Shown: positions 55,028-64,000 of the stretch, piece after piece
How positions within the stretch are numbered: position 1 is the stretch's first letter
How the letters are laid out: the number at the start of each line of letters is the position of its first letter
Origin: Mesorhizobium comanense
GTDB lineage: Bacteria > Pseudomonadota > Alphaproteobacteria > Rhizobiales > Rhizobiaceae
Length of the DNA stretch: 64,000 bases
Assembly: GCF_005503535.1 (NCBI RefSeq)
Contig: NZ_SCNN01000001.1
Span: 372,001-436,000 of the forward strand
Direction of reading: 5' to 3'
Program-made: the position numbers and the translations under genes
The notes under the pieces: generated by a model
Told to the model about the DNA's origin: nothing
What the model saw: only the letters and a program-made list of their open reading frames with translations
Databases searched by the model: none

Positions 55028-55818
55028 TTGCCGTAAAGCGCCTGCAATTTGCCGAACGGCATCGCCGCGCGGGTGAAGCCGAACGTGCCATCCTGCTGTA
55101 TCTCGCGCGCCGCCGTCTCCAGCATGCCATAGGCGAAATTGGTCAGCCATGGTCCGAGCGAAATGCGCTTTACTCCGGCCATGGAGAGGTCGGCTATGGT
55201 GAAACCGGGTTTCGCCATGACATTGACCGGCTTGCCCACCGCAGAGCAGAGCGTGCGCACCATCTCGACGTCGCCGATGCCCGGCGCATAGAGCACGTCG
55301 GCGCCAGCCTTCTCGAAGGCCTGAAGCCGTTTGATGGTGTCGTCAAGGTCGGATTTGCCCCACAGGAAATTCTCGGCCCGGGCCGTGAAGACGAAATCGC
55401 GCTTCAGCGCCCGCGCCGCTTCGGCGGCCGCCGCCACGCGTTCGACGGCGTGCGAGAAATCATAGATCGGCTTGTCCGCGTCGCCGGTGTGGTCCTCGAT
55501 GGAGCAGCCGGCAAGCCCGGCCGCTTCGGCCGCGAAGATGGTTTCGGCGGCCTGCTCGGCGCTGTCGCCCTTGCCCTTTTCGAGATCGGCCGAGACCGGC
55601 AGTTCGGTTGCCGCCGTCACATCGCGGCAGTGATGGATCATCTGTTCGAAGCTCACCGCGCCATCCGGCAGGCCGCGCGAAAACGCAAAGCCGGCGCTGG
55701 TCGTCGCCAGCGCCTTGAAACCGAAGGAGGCGAGCAGCTTCGTCGTGCCCGGATCCCACGGATTAGGCATGACGAATGTCGAGGCATGCAGGTCGCGAAA
55801 GATCTTGCCCTTGTCCAT
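55024..55818 (-). CDS. Isocitrate lyase/PEP mutase family protein
   Basis: This 264-residue (beta/alpha)8 protein of the PEP mutase/2-methylisocitrate lyase group has VSADLEKGKGD, CSIEDHTGD and TARAENFLWG. The normal lyase Cys motif (KKCGH) is missing, so it is closer to oxaloacetate hydrolase- or phosphonate-type members; the reaction is not known. Co-transcribed with the dehydratase, which hints at an oxo-acid from hydroxyproline or a related path. Confidence 0.85.
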   Translation of the reverse strand: MDKGKIFRDLHASTFVMPNPWDPGTTKLLASFGFKALATTSAGFAFSRGLPDGAVSFEQMIHHCRDVTAATELPVSADLEKGKGDSAEQAAETIFAAEAAGLAGCSIEDHTGDADKPIYDFSHAVERVAAAAEAARALKRDFVFTARAENFLWGKSDLDDTIKRLQAFEKAGADVLYAPGIGDVEMVRTLCSAVGKPVNVMAKPGFTIADLSMAGVKRISLGPWLTNFAYGMLETAAREIQQDGTFGFTRAAMPFGKLQALYGK

Positions 55819-55892
55819 GAATGCTCCCCATCATGAATTTTGGAGCGGATGCTACCGCGCTGTTCGCGGTCGGGCAAACGAATGCGGTTGGC

Positions 55893-56762
55893 TCAGAACC
55901 GTTTGGCGTTTTCTGCTGACAAACGCTCGAATGCCTTGGAGTCCTTGACGTAGCGCGACCGCTTCCTGTTCCAGTGGTAGGTGACGGAAATCCGATGCGA
56001 GGCTGCTTTCGGAGGCGCCTCGCCGCAGCTGTCACCGGTAGGTCCGGTGGTGTCCGTCACGGTCGCCTTGATCGCGGCATGGGGCCGGCCCTCCGCAATG
56101 GCTTCGAAGGTGACGTCCTGCGTCCGGCTGTACTCACAGACGTGCTCGTCGAGCATATAGATCATGTCGATCAGCTCGAACTTGTCGCTGGCGATCATGA
56201 TCATCGATGCGATCATATAGTTCTGGTTCGAATTGGAATGCGAGCTTTCGATTGTAAGGATGTCGTCATTGGCGCCGATGGCGAGTTTGCCCGGTTTCTG
56301 GAAATAGGTGTTGCGGTCGACCGCGACGTTGGCCTTGTCGAGCAGCTTCGGCTTGGCGGTGATGTCGTAAAGCGCCAGCACCGCGTAGCCCTCGGCACTG
56401 TCGGGAGAATCGCCGAGGTCCAACAGCATCGCCAGCCGGTCCCTGCCGCCAACCCTGATGGGAAGCACCTCGGCATTCGCGAAGCTCGATGTTTCAGGTG
56501 GCGATCCGCCGCTGTCGGGGCCGCCGACATGACGCATTTCGATCGGCAGCCCGCCCTTGAACGTGCCGCCCGTGTCGGCCGCGAGATCGGGAATGACCAT
56601 CCTGGCAAGATCGAGATAGGTGACATCGCTGCGCCCGGGCAGCGCGCTCTCGAGTGTCGGAAAGCTCACGGCCTTTGCCCCGGCGGCTTCCGCTCCGGCC
56701 GCGGCCGAAAGGAACGGCAGCAGGATCATGACGAGTACGAAGCGAAGCAGGATGGGTTTCAT
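55893..56762 (-). CDS. Hypothetical secreted protein
   Basis: This 289-residue protein has a signal peptide (MKPILLRFVLVMILLPFLSAAAGAEA). The mature part has no domain I recognise. Recurrent features are SDVTYLDLARMVIPDL, LPIRVGGRDRLAMLLDLG and the AVLALYDI strand. A single Cys pair (CEYSRTQD; GDSCGEAPP) may form a periplasmic disulfide. It has no obvious operon partner: 66 bp separate it from the HAD gene upstream. Confidence 0.75.
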   Translation of the reverse strand: MKPILLRFVLVMILLPFLSAAAGAEAAGAKAVSFPTLESALPGRSDVTYLDLARMVIPDLAADTGGTFKGGLPIEMRHVGGPDSGGSPPETSSFANAEVLPIRVGGRDRLAMLLDLGDSPDSAEGYAVLALYDITAKPKLLDKANVAVDRNTYFQKPGKLAIGANDDILTIESSHSNSNQNYMIASMIMIASDKFELIDMIYMLDEHVCEYSRTQDVTFEAIAEGRPHAAIKATVTDTTGPTGDSCGEAPPKAASHRISVTYHWNRKRSRYVKDSKAFERLSAENAKRF

Positions 56763-56827
56763 GCGCGGCCCGGGTTGGCGAGCGGCACGCTAACACAGCC
56801 GGTCGCGGCGTGGGGCCGAAAATCAGT

Positions 56828-57490
56828 TCAGTGAATCGGCACCAGCCCGGCAAGCTGGCGCATATCATCGAACAGGATGCCTCCAGCCTCAACCAGGCCA
56901 TCGCGGTCCGAATAGGGGTCGCCATGGTAGGAGAACACCCGCATGCCGGCGGCAATGCCCGCCTGCGTGCCGGCGACGCTGTCCTCTATGACGACGCAGT
57001 CGGCGGGGGCAAAACCCATCGTTTTGGCCGCGTGCAGGAACAGGTCCGGGAACGGCTTGCCGCGCGACACCATCGTGGCGCTGAACATCGCATGGTCGAA
57101 CAGCGGCAAGAGGCCGGTCTGGCCGAGCGTGATGTGCATCTTCGACACCCTCGCCGAGGTGGCGACGCAATAGGCGATGCCGGCCGCGCGAACCGCCTCG
57201 ATGAACTCCCTGACATAGGGGATCGCCTCGACGCCATGCGAGAACAGGTCCGGCAGGCCGGCATTCCAGCGATCGACGAAATCGGCGCCCAGCCTGACCT
57301 CGGTCTGCCCCTCGATCTCCTTCTGCACCGAGACCATGCTGCGGCCGGAGAAATGCTTGCGGCAATATTCGAAGGTCGTGGGATAGCCGTCGGCGCTCAG
57401 CCATTCGGCGAGTCGCCGATTGGCGAGATTTTCGGTGTCGACGAGAATCCCGTCGCAGTCGAAGATGACAAGCTTTGGTATCTTGTTCAC
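56828..57490 (-). CDS. HAD-superfamily hydrolase (phosphatase)
   Basis: This 220-residue protein has motif [12 protein letters not shown] (nucleophile Asp), a cap, motif II VATSA, and motif [17 protein letters not shown]...[10 protein letters not shown]. Of the beta-phosphoglucomutase/phosphoglycolate phosphatase subgroup. Its start overlaps the dut stop by 4 bp. Substrate is not predictable. Confidence 0.92.
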   Translation of the reverse strand: MNKIPKLVIFDCDGILVDTENLANRRLAEWLSADGYPTTFEYCRKHFSGRSMVSVQKEIEGQTEVRLGADFVDRWNAGLPDLFSHGVEAIPYVREFIEAVRAAGIAYCVATSARVSKMHITLGQTGLLPLFDHAMFSATMVSRGKPFPDLFLHAAKTMGFAPADCVVIEDSVAGTQAGIAAGMRVFSYHGDPYSDRDGLVEAGGILFDDMRQLAGLVPIH

Positions 57491-57972
57491 GCTGTGCCGG
57501 TCGATCCGAATCCGCCGGCGCCACGCACCGTGCCGCCGGCCAGCGAACGCTCTTCCACCGCTGCTTGCGTCACGGAAGCGAAAACGATCTGGGCAATGCG
57601 CATGCCGCGCGTCACGGCGAAATCCTCGTCGCCGAGATTCACCAGCAGCACCTTCACCTCGCCGCGATAGTCGCTGTCGACCGTGCCTGGTGAATTGAGC
57701 ACGGTCAGGCCATGCTTGAAGGCGAGGCCGGAGCGTGGCCGCACCTGGCCTTCCATGCCTTCGGGAATCTCCAGGATCAGCCCTGTCGGCACCAGAGCGC
57801 GTTTCCCAGGCAGGATCAGCAGCGGACGGTCGTCGGGCACCGCCGCACGCAAATCCATGCCGGCGGCGCCGGCGCTTTCATAGGCGGGGAGCGGAAGGCC
57901 CTCAGCATGCGGCAACCTGACGAAGCCGACAGTCGGACCGATGACGGAGGGAGTTTGGAGAGCTGCGCGCAT
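57487..57972 (-). CDS. dut: dUTP diphosphatase
   Basis: This 161-residue trimeric dUTPase shows its five motifs: [40 protein letters not shown] and the C-terminal [14 protein letters not shown]. It hydrolyses dUTP to dUMP and keeps uracil out of DNA. Coupled to the HAD gene by a 4-bp overlap. Confidence 0.97.
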   Translation of the reverse strand: MRAALQTPSVIGPTVGFVRLPHAEGLPLPAYESAGAAGMDLRAAVPDDRPLLILPGKRALVPTGLILEIPEGMEGQVRPRSGLAFKHGLTVLNSPGTVDSDYRGEVKVLLVNLGDEDFAVTRGMRIAQIVFASVTQAAVEERSLAGGTVRGAGGFGSTGTA

Positions 57973-58077
57973 AAAAGTGATCCTATCGGCGCGATTGCCG
58001 ATTCGGTCAATTCGCCTGCGGGCGTATCAACGGCTTTCTTTCGGGCATCACTATGGCCAGCCTGCCGGATCGGGCGG

Positions 58078-58548
58078 TTAACGCACTTCCATAGGAACCA
58101 CCGTCGTCTCCTTGATCTCCTCCATGACGAAGGAGGCCGAGACGTCCGACAGCGCCACCTTGGCGATCAGCCGCTGGTAGAGCCGGTCATAGGCCTTCAC
58201 GTCGGCGACGCGGGCGCGCAGGACATAGTCGAGATCGCCCGACATGCGGTAGACGCCGGTGATTTCGGGAAAGCCGGTCACCGCGGCGCGGAATTTCCGC
58301 AGCCAGTCGGGATCGTGATTCGATGTGCGGATCAGGATGAACACCGACAGGCCAAGTCCAAGCTTGTCGGCATCGACCAGCGCCACGCGGCCGGTGATGA
58401 CGCCTTCCTCCTCCAGCCTCTTCACGCGGCGCCAGCAGGCATTGCGCGACAAAGCCACGCGCTCCGAAAGCTGGTCGACCGACAAGGTGCCGTCGCGTTG
58501 CAATTCGCCCAGCAACTTCCGGTCCATTTCGTCGATGTCGAAAGCCAT
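58078..58548 (-). CDS. Lrp/AsnC family transcriptional regulator
   Basis: This 156-residue protein from ATG 58548 (MAFDIDEMDRKLLGELQRDG) has an N-terminal helix-turn-helix (SVDQLSERVALSRNACWRRVKRLEEEGVI) and an RAM effector domain (GVYRMSGDLDYVLRARVADVKAYD). The longer frame starting at 58584 adds a non-homologous head. Divergent from the DUF6356 gene; probably senses an amino acid. Confidence 0.93.
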   Translation of the reverse strand: MAFDIDEMDRKLLGELQRDGTLSVDQLSERVALSRNACWRRVKRLEEEGVITGRVALVDADKLGLGLSVFILIRTSNHDPDWLRKFRAAVTGFPEITGVYRMSGDLDYVLRARVADVKAYDRLYQRLIAKVALSDVSASFVMEEIKETTVVPMEVR

Positions 58549-58661
58549 ATTGGGATATTTGTCCCAATGATGCGCCAGATACAAGGATATTTTGAGACCA
58601 ATGAACCGACGAGCCGTGTCACGATACTCATATTCGAACTCGAGCGCCGAAGGGGACCCAA

Positions 58662-58910
58662 ATGTCGGTCGCAGGCATCTTCACATCGCATCCGGCCAAG
58701 GTCGGCGAGACCTATTTCGGCCATATGGCCTTCGCGGCCTGGTTCTCCTCCCGCCTGCTGATGGCCGCGGGGGCAGCGCTCGTTCACGCTTTCTTGCCAT
58801 TTCTCTTCGAGACTACCGCCAGCCGAATCGTTCGCGAGCTTTACGAGCGGACGCACAACAGAGGCAAGCACGCGATCAAGGAGCCTGCGGCTCTTATGGA
58901 TCGCGCCTAG
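58662..58910 (+). CDS. DUF6356 family protein
   Basis: This 82-residue protein has one amphipathic or transmembrane segment (AFAAWFSSRLLMAAGAALVHAFLPFLF) and an Arg/Lys-rich tail (FETTASRIVRELYERTHNRGK), the pattern of DUF6356 proteins that are widespread in alphaproteobacteria with no known function. A dispersed repeat begins directly after the stop. Confidence 0.75.
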   Translation: MSVAGIFTSHPAKVGETYFGHMAFAAWFSSRLLMAAGAALVHAFLPFLFETTASRIVRELYERTHNRGKHAIKEPAALMDRA

Positions 58911-59022
58911 AGCCGGATGATTTCATGTCGAGTCGACCTGAAATCTGAATCCGGCTCTAAATCAAAGAGATAGAGCATGATGTCGTCCGAAAACCGCGTC
59001 ACACTTTTCGGCATCATGCTCT
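58911..59022. repeat. Dispersed rhizobial palindromic repeat, copy B
   Basis: Homologous to the copy at 37369-37491. Two inverted pairs are visible: AGCCGGAT...ATCCGGCT and AGAGCATGATG...CATCATGCTCT, plus TCGACCTGAAATC shared with the hairpin at 17908-17952. It fills most of the gap between the DUF6356 and amidotransferase genes, close before the latter's start. Confidence 0.85.
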
Positions 59023-59039
59023 AGAGGACGACAGAAGCG

Positions 59040-59840
59040 ATGTGCCGTTGGGCGGCCTATCTAGGTGAAGCGGTCTTTCTGGAAGACATCCTCACGGCGC
59101 CCTGTCATTCGCTGATCGCCCAGAGCCACTGCGCCCAGGAAGCGAAGTCGCCTACCAATGGCGATGGCTTCGGGCTTGCCTGGTATGGAGACCGGCCGGA
59201 ACCCGGTCTTTATCGCGATATCCTGCCGGCCTGGTCCGATCCCAATCTGAAGAGCCTGTGCCGGCAGATCAGGTCCGGCCTGTTCCTTGCCCATGTCAGG
59301 GCCTCGACCGGCGGCGCCACCAGCCGCATGAATTGCCACCCGTTCATTTCGGGGCGCTGGTCGTTCATGCACAACGGCCAGATCGGCGGCTTCGAGAAAA
59401 TCCGGCGGGCGCTGGAGAATACCCTGTCCGACGCCGTCTTCGATCAGCGCGAAGGCACCACCGATTCCGAACTCTTTTTCCTCCTTATGATCGACGAGGG
59501 ATTGGCCGTTGATCCGCAAGGCGCCGTATCGCGCGCCACCAGCCGCGTCATCGAAGCCTCGCGCCGCGCCGGCGTCGAACCGGCGCTGAAACTCACCGCC
59601 GCTTTCTCCGACGGCCAGGCGCTGCATGCGGTGCGCTATGCCACCGATGCCCAGGCGCCGACACTTTACACCTCCGTGTTCCGTAAGGGCGGCGGCCGCT
59701 GCATCGTCTCGGAGCCTTTCGATCGCGACGGTGGCGACTGGCAGGCGGTGCCGCCATCGAGCTTCGTCACCATGACCCGGGAGGGGATCACCATTCATCC
59801 CTTTGCACCGGCAACCGCAAAGCTCGCACTGGTCGGATAG
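59040..59840 (+). CDS. Class II glutamine amidotransferase
   Basis: This 266-residue protein has nucleophile Cys2 (MCRWAAYLG), then NGDGFGLAWY, HVRASTGG and FMHNGQIGGF, as in YafJ and EgtC. The N-terminal Met would be removed to expose the Cys. It hydrolyses a gamma-glutamyl amide. Partner enzyme and substrate unknown. Confidence 0.92.
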   Translation: MCRWAAYLGEAVFLEDILTAPCHSLIAQSHCAQEAKSPTNGDGFGLAWYGDRPEPGLYRDILPAWSDPNLKSLCRQIRSGLFLAHVRASTGGATSRMNCHPFISGRWSFMHNGQIGGFEKIRRALENTLSDAVFDQREGTTDSELFFLLMIDEGLAVDPQGAVSRATSRVIEASRRAGVEPALKLTAAFSDGQALHAVRYATDAQAPTLYTSVFRKGGGRCIVSEPFDRDGGDWQAVPPSSFVTMTREGITIHPFAPATAKLALVG

Positions 59841-59992
59841 TTTTTCGCCGGATTGCCAATCGCGGCAACGTCGCCGACCTCAAAGGCGCAATTCCGATCA
59901 AGGGCCGCCGGTCCTCGAATGCTCAATTCCGCTTGAAGTCATGCTGCTGTCGGTCATCCTGATCCGGTCAGCGCGGCCAAGCCGGAGCATCA

Positions 59993-61369
59993 ATGATGGA
60001 CCTCGTATTTTCCTCGGCAACCGATCTCTCCGCCGCGATCCGTGACCGCAAGATTTCCGCCGTCGAGCTCCTCGACGCGCATCTGGCGCAGATCGACCGG
60101 CACAATGAAGGCGTCAACGCCGTCATCTCGCTCGATCGCGAAGGCGCGCGCGAACGCGCCCGAAAGGCTGACGTGGCACAGTCGCGTGGCGAAGCGCTCG
60201 GGCCGTTGCATGGCGTACCCTTCACGCTGAAGGACACGCATGAGGCATCAGGCATGAAGACGACGGTCGGGTTTCCGGCTTTCGCTGACTATGTGGCGAA
60301 TGAAGACAGCCCGGTCGTTGCCAGGCTCAGGGCCGCCGGGGGCGTGCTCATGGCCAGGACCAATGTCGCCACCATGCTGTCGGACTGGCAATCAAACAAT
60401 CCGCTCTTCGGCCGCACCGGCAATCCATGGAATCTCGAACGCACCGCAGGCGGTTCCAGTGGCGGCGCCGCGGCGGCGGTTGCCGCCGGGATGACGCCAT
60501 TCGACATCGGCACCGACATGCAGGATTCGATCAGGTTGCCCGCCGCCTTCTGTGGCGTCTACGGGTTGAAACCGACGGAACACCGCGTCTCGCTGGCCGG
60601 CGCTTTTCCGAACCCGGGCAGCGCTGCGCGCAGCGTGCGGCTCATGTCCTGCCTCGGACCGCTGGCGCGCAGCGTCGACGATCTGGCCTTAATTTACCAG
60701 ATCATCGCCGGGCCTGACGGACGCGACACCGATCTCGCACCGGTGCCGGTCGAGGCTATGCCGAAGCTCGGTCTCAAGGCATTGCGCATCGCCTTCGCGC
60801 CGTCCTCCCCCGGTTTTCCTGTGGCCGGCGAGATCAGCGACGCCGTCGAAAATCTGGCAAGGCAGTTGCAAGGCGCGGGCGTCGTCGTCGAGGAGGCGAA
60901 ACTGCCCAGGCTCGACCTGCACGACGATCTCGCCCAGGGTGGCGCACTGATCGGTATGATGATGGAAGCGGCGCAGCCCGAACCACCACAACAGCCCACA
61001 CCGGTCTCGCGCTGGTTCGAGGCGCTTGCCCGCCGCGACAGATCCATTGTCGCCTGGGAGCAGTTCTTCGAGAACTGGGATGCGCTGCTGTGCCCAGTCA
61101 CCATGACCACGGCTTTCCCGCATTGCGAGGCGGGCACGCAGATCAGCGTCGACGGCAAGGAGCAAAGCTATTGGATGCTGCCGGCCTATGGCGCCATCTT
61201 CAACTACAGCGGCCACCCGGCGCTTTCGATGCCATGCGGGCAGGACAGTGATGGCCTGCCGATCGGCCTGCAACTGGTCGGCAAGCGCTGGTCGGAGTCG
61301 CGGCTGCTCGGCATGGCCAAGGCGATCGAACCACTGACTGGGGGTTTTCGCCGTCCGCCGGGCTATTGA
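59993..61369 (+). CDS. Amidase signature-family hydrolase
   Basis: This 458-residue amidase has catalytic Lys80 (FTLKDTHEASG), Ser155 (AGGSSGGAA) and Ser179 (GTDMQDSIRLPAAF). The nucleophile loop reads MQDSIR in place of the usual GGSIR, so the oxyanion loop may differ. The C-terminal half is typical. Seven bases overlap the convergent FAD oxidase gene. Substrate not readable. Confidence 0.9.
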   Translation: MMDLVFSSATDLSAAIRDRKISAVELLDAHLAQIDRHNEGVNAVISLDREGARERARKADVAQSRGEALGPLHGVPFTLKDTHEASGMKTTVGFPAFADYVANEDSPVVARLRAAGGVLMARTNVATMLSDWQSNNPLFGRTGNPWNLERTAGGSSGGAAAAVAAGMTPFDIGTDMQDSIRLPAAFCGVYGLKPTEHRVSLAGAFPNPGSAARSVRLMSCLGPLARSVDDLALIYQIIAGPDGRDTDLAPVPVEAMPKLGLKALRIAFAPSSPGFPVAGEISDAVENLARQLQGAGVVVEEAKLPRLDLHDDLAQGGALIGMMMEAAQPEPPQQPTPVSRWFEALARRDRSIVAWEQFFENWDALLCPVTMTTAFPHCEAGTQISVDGKEQSYWMLPAYGAIFNYSGHPALSMPCGQDSDGLPIGLQLVGKRWSESRLLGMAKAIEPLTGGFRRPPGY

Positions 61370-62436
61370 GCGAAGCGCGACAGTCCGTATGGCGTCAATA
61401 GCGGGTCGCGCTCGCCATCCAGAATTTCGCGCGTGGCGAACAGGCCGACGGCCGGCGCCAGCGTGACGCCAGAATGCATCACCGCGATATAGAGCCCGTC
61501 CATCCCGTCGGCGCGGCCGATGATCGGAAAGCCGTCGACCGGCGTCGGCCGGAAGCCTACCGTGTGGAAATCGAGTTCCAGCCCATCGCTGTCCCGCAGC
61601 ATGGCTTTCATGGCCGCGAACAGGTCGAGGGCAGTGACGTCGGCATCCATTCCCGGATCGGCGCCACCGAAATCGGAGCCGGCGATGATGCGACCTTCCG
61701 CCGTCTGGCGCATGTGCAACCGTTCGGCCAGCACCAGGCCGTTGAGCAGTTTCTTGTAGGGCCGGGAATGGACGATCAGCCCCGGCGGCGTCTCGATCGG
61801 CAGCTTGATGCCGGCCGTGGCGGCAATATCGGGCGAGCCGACGCCGGCCGCGATCACCACCTCGTCGGCTGCGATCAGCCCATGCGAGGTGTCGACGCCG
61901 GTAATCTTGCCGTCCGTCTGGACCAGTGCCGTGACGGTGCTGGACAAGATGCGGGTGCCATGGCGCCCGGCGTCGGCCAAAAGGGCTTTCGTGGCCGCGA
62001 CCGGTTCCGCCACGCCTTCCTCGGCGACATGCAAGGCAAAGTCCGGAAGGTCCGCGACATTGGGTTCGATGCGCGCGGCTGTGGCACGGTCGACGCGTTC
62101 GATGCCATAACCCCAGGATGAATGCTGCGCGGCATAGCTGTCCATCTCGGCCGCCGGCAAATCCCAGCACAGGCCGCCGCACCAGACGAGCGGCAGGCCG
62201 GGAAGGTCTTTCGCCAGCCGCGTCCATTCGGCCATGGCGCGGGTGCGCAGGCGGAAATAGATCTCGGGGTTACCCCAACTGGCGTTGATCCAGCCAAAGG
62301 AGTTCGGCGTGGCGATGCCGCCGGGGGCGCTGTCGGCAATGACCGTCACGCGTGCTCCGGCCCTCGTCAGGTGCCAGGCGATCGAAGCGCCGATGATGCC
62401 GGCGCCGACGACGATGACTTCTTTCGCAGCGACCAT
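61363..62436 (-). CDS. FAD-dependent oxidoreductase (D-amino acid dehydrogenase/glycine oxidase type)
   Basis: This 357-residue DAO-fold flavoprotein from ATG 62436 has the Rossmann motif EVIVVGAGIIGASIAWHLTRAG at the start, the second FAD region FHTVGFRPTPVDGFPIIGRADG, and GVTLAPAVGLFATREIL at the end. A longer frame to 62595 is not homologous. Oxidises an amine or amino acid; the convergent amidase could supply the substrate. Confidence 0.88.
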   Translation of the reverse strand: MVAAKEVIVVGAGIIGASIAWHLTRAGARVTVIADSAPGGIATPNSFGWINASWGNPEIYFRLRTRAMAEWTRLAKDLPGLPLVWCGGLCWDLPAAEMDSYAAQHSSWGYGIERVDRATAARIEPNVADLPDFALHVAEEGVAEPVAATKALLADAGRHGTRILSSTVTALVQTDGKITGVDTSHGLIAADEVVIAAGVGSPDIAATAGIKLPIETPPGLIVHSRPYKKLLNGLVLAERLHMRQTAEGRIIAGSDFGGADPGMDADVTALDLFAAMKAMLRDSDGLELDFHTVGFRPTPVDGFPIIGRADGMDGLYIAVMHSGVTLAPAVGLFATREILDGERDPLLTPYGLSRFAQ

Positions 62437-62699
62437 CTCTATTCCTTCGCGATCCAATCCCCGGGGATGGTTCATTCCAGTGCCATCAGGTCGGGCGTTT
62501 GCCAACCGCGAAAGTGGCGGAATTATCTGGTTTGACATTGTCGGGCACCGTTCCCGACGCCGCGATCGCGCAAGCCGGTGCTGCGCCTGCCCCAACGGAG
62601 CGGCCTGAGGCCGCTGCGGGTCTCCTGCGCCGCCGGACCGGTCGACAGCCCGGCGCTGCGCTGCTAGAAGCCCGGCCTGTCATACGGATACCCCTAAGA

Positions 62700-64000
62700 A
62701 TGCCCGACACAATACCTGAGGAAGTGGCGCGCCGCCGCACCTTCGCGATCATCGCCCACCCGGACGCCGGCAAGACGACGCTGACCGAAAAGCTGCTGCT
62801 GTTCGGCGGCGCCATTCAGCTTGCCGGTGAGGTCAAGGCGAAGAAGGATCGCATCCAGACACGGTCCGACTGGATGAAGATCGAGCGAGAGCGCGGCATT
62901 TCGGTCGTCACCTCGGTGATGACCTTCGAGTATGAGGACACTGTCTTCAACCTGCTCGACACGCCCGGCCACGAGGATTTCGCCGACGACACCTACCGCA
63001 CGCTGTCGGCGGTCGATAGCGCCGTCATGGTCATCGATGCCGCCAAGGGCATCGAGCCGCGCACGCTGAAGCTGTTCGAGGTCTGCCGCCTGCGCGACAT
63101 CCCGATCATCACCTTCGTCAACAAGATGGACCGCGAGAGCCGTGATCCGTTCGAGATACTCGACGAGATCGAGCAGAAGCTGGCGCTGGACACTGCGCCC
63201 ATCACCTGGCCCATCGGCCGCGGCAAGACGTTTTCAGGCACCTACCACCTGGCGCTGAACGCCGTGCGCAGGGGCGATGACGAAAAGGAACGCACGCCCG
63301 TCAACGGCCCGGATTCCAACCGCGTCGCCGGTCTTTTGCCGGACAATGAGCGCGAGGCCTTCATCGAGGAACTGGAACTCGCGCGGGAGGCGTGCAGGCC
63401 CCTTGATATCGAAGCCTTCCGGGAAGGTCACCTGACGCCTGTCTATTTCGGCTCGGCGCTGCGCAACTACGGCGTTCGCGACCTGATCGAGGCGCTCGGC
63501 GCTTTTGGCCCGCCGCCACGCGCGCAGGAGGCCGACAGCCGCAAGGTCGAGGCCACGGAGGAGAAGATGACCTCCTTCGTCTTCAAGATCCAGGCCAATA
63601 TGGACCCCAACCATCGTGACCGCATCGCCTTCGTGCGCGTCTGTTCGGGCAAGCTCGAGCGCGGCATGAAGGCGAAGCTGGTACGCACCGGCAAGCCGAT
63701 GAGCCTGTCGGCGCCGCAGTTCTTCTTCGCCCGCACCCGCGTCACCGCCGACGAAGCCTTTGCCGGCGATGTCGTCGGCATCCCCAATCACGGCACGCTT
63801 CGCATCGGCGACACGTTGACCGAGGGCGAGGAAATCCTGTTTCGCGGCGTGCCGAACTTCGCTCCCGAAATCCTGCGTCGTGTCCGTCTCGGCGATGCCA
63901 TGAAGGCCAAGAAACTCAAGGAGGCGCTGCACCAGATGGCCGAGGAAGGCGTCGTGCAGCTGTTCTCGCCCGAGGACGGCTCACCCGCCATTGTCGGTGT
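62700..64000 (+). CDS. prfC: Peptide chain release factor 3, 5' part
   Basis: The frame from ATG 62700 runs off the window end with about 433 residues seen of roughly 530. G-domain: GKTTLTEKLL preceded by AHPDAG (G1), GISVVTSVMTFEY (G2), DTPGHEDF (G3) and NKMD (G4); then domain II and the start of domain III. RF3 is the GTPase that recycles RF1/RF2 after termination. No strong ribosome site is visible before the ATG. Confidence 0.96.
   Translation, partial: MPDTIPEEVARRRTFAIIAHPDAGKTTLTEKLLLFGGAIQLAGEVKAKKDRIQTRSDWMKIERERGISVVTSVMTFEYEDTVFNLLDTPGHEDFADDTYRTLSAVDSAVMVIDAAKGIEPRTLKLFEVCRLRDIPIITFVNKMDRESRDPFEILDEIEQKLALDTAPITWPIGRGKTFSGTYHLALNAVRRGDDEKERTPVNGPDSNRVAGLLPDNEREAFIEELELAREACRPLDIEAFREGHLTPVYFGSALRNYGVRDLIEALGAFGPPPRAQEADSRKVEATEEKMTSFVFKIQANMDPNHRDRIAFVRVCSGKLERGMKAKLVRTGKPMSLSAPQFFFARTRVTADEAFAGDVVGIPNHGTLRIGDTLTEGEEILFRGVPNFAPEILRRVRLGDAMKAKKLKEALHQMAEEGVVQLFSPEDGSPAIVG

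Overview
The window looks like chromosomal DNA of a GC-rich rhizobial alphaproteobacterium, most likely Mesorhizobium or a close relative. This rests on family knowledge, not on a search. The signs are an ActS/ActR (RegB/RegA) pair, a malic enzyme fused to a phosphotransacetylase-like domain (Tme) next to mutS, the order glnD-murJ-trpS-usp-nfuA, exopolysaccharide-type genes, a split PTS/dihydroxyacetone kinase operon, and many short palindromic repeats of the kind scattered through Rhizobiales genomes. Both ends cut genes: a polysaccharide tyrosine kinase on the left and prfC on the right.

Layout. 1-3.7 kb: the end of a BY-kinase, an acyltransferase-3 membrane protein and prpE. 3.9-7.4 kb: a decayed DUF2259-like gene, a 38-residue membrane miniprotein, and a compact cluster of a PqqD-like protein, a lasso-type B2 protease (Cys-His-Asp), an HPr-kinase-like P-loop protein and a nucleotidyltransferase. 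This is RiPP-style machinery with no recognisable precursor or cyclase. 7.5-19.3 kb: one minus-strand operon of 13 genes. It encodes a solute-binding protein, two permeases, a 68-residue membrane protein, two ABC ATPases, an ATP-type two-domain dihydroxyacetone kinase, then DhaL, DhaM, HPr, enzyme I, an unknown protein and DhaK. A perfect 19-bp hairpin follows the binding-protein gene, and GTTTAGTAA-type repeats lie upstream of the operon.

19.5-30 kb: a PIG-L deacetylase, a DMT exporter, hrpB carrying a 138-bp in-frame palindromic insertion, actS-actR, nhaA, mmcB, a small patch of orphan membrane proteins beside a tRNA-Cys with an unusual D-arm, a Cu(I)-type MerR regulator and an L,D-transpeptidase. 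30-37 kb: nfuA, usp, trpS, murJ and glnD, all on the minus strand. 37.5-44.5 kb: an accessory block between glnD and mutS, with two GT25 glycosyltransferases, a copper P-type ATPase behind a CueR-type operator, a DUF305 protein, an aldo/keto reductase and an uncharacterised pair (Cys-rich protein plus membrane protein).

44.6-64 kb: mutS, tme, a possible orphan Xre/MbcA/ParS-type protein, a PfkB kinase, a second DMT exporter, a CysZ/EI24-like protein, a trans-3-hydroxy-L-proline dehydratase/PEP-mutase pair, a secreted unknown, HAD phosphatase-dut, an Lrp/AsnC regulator, a DUF6356 protein, a class II glutamine amidotransferase, an amidase, an FAD amino-acid oxidase and prfC. I saw no CRISPR array, rRNA operon, transposase or prophage.
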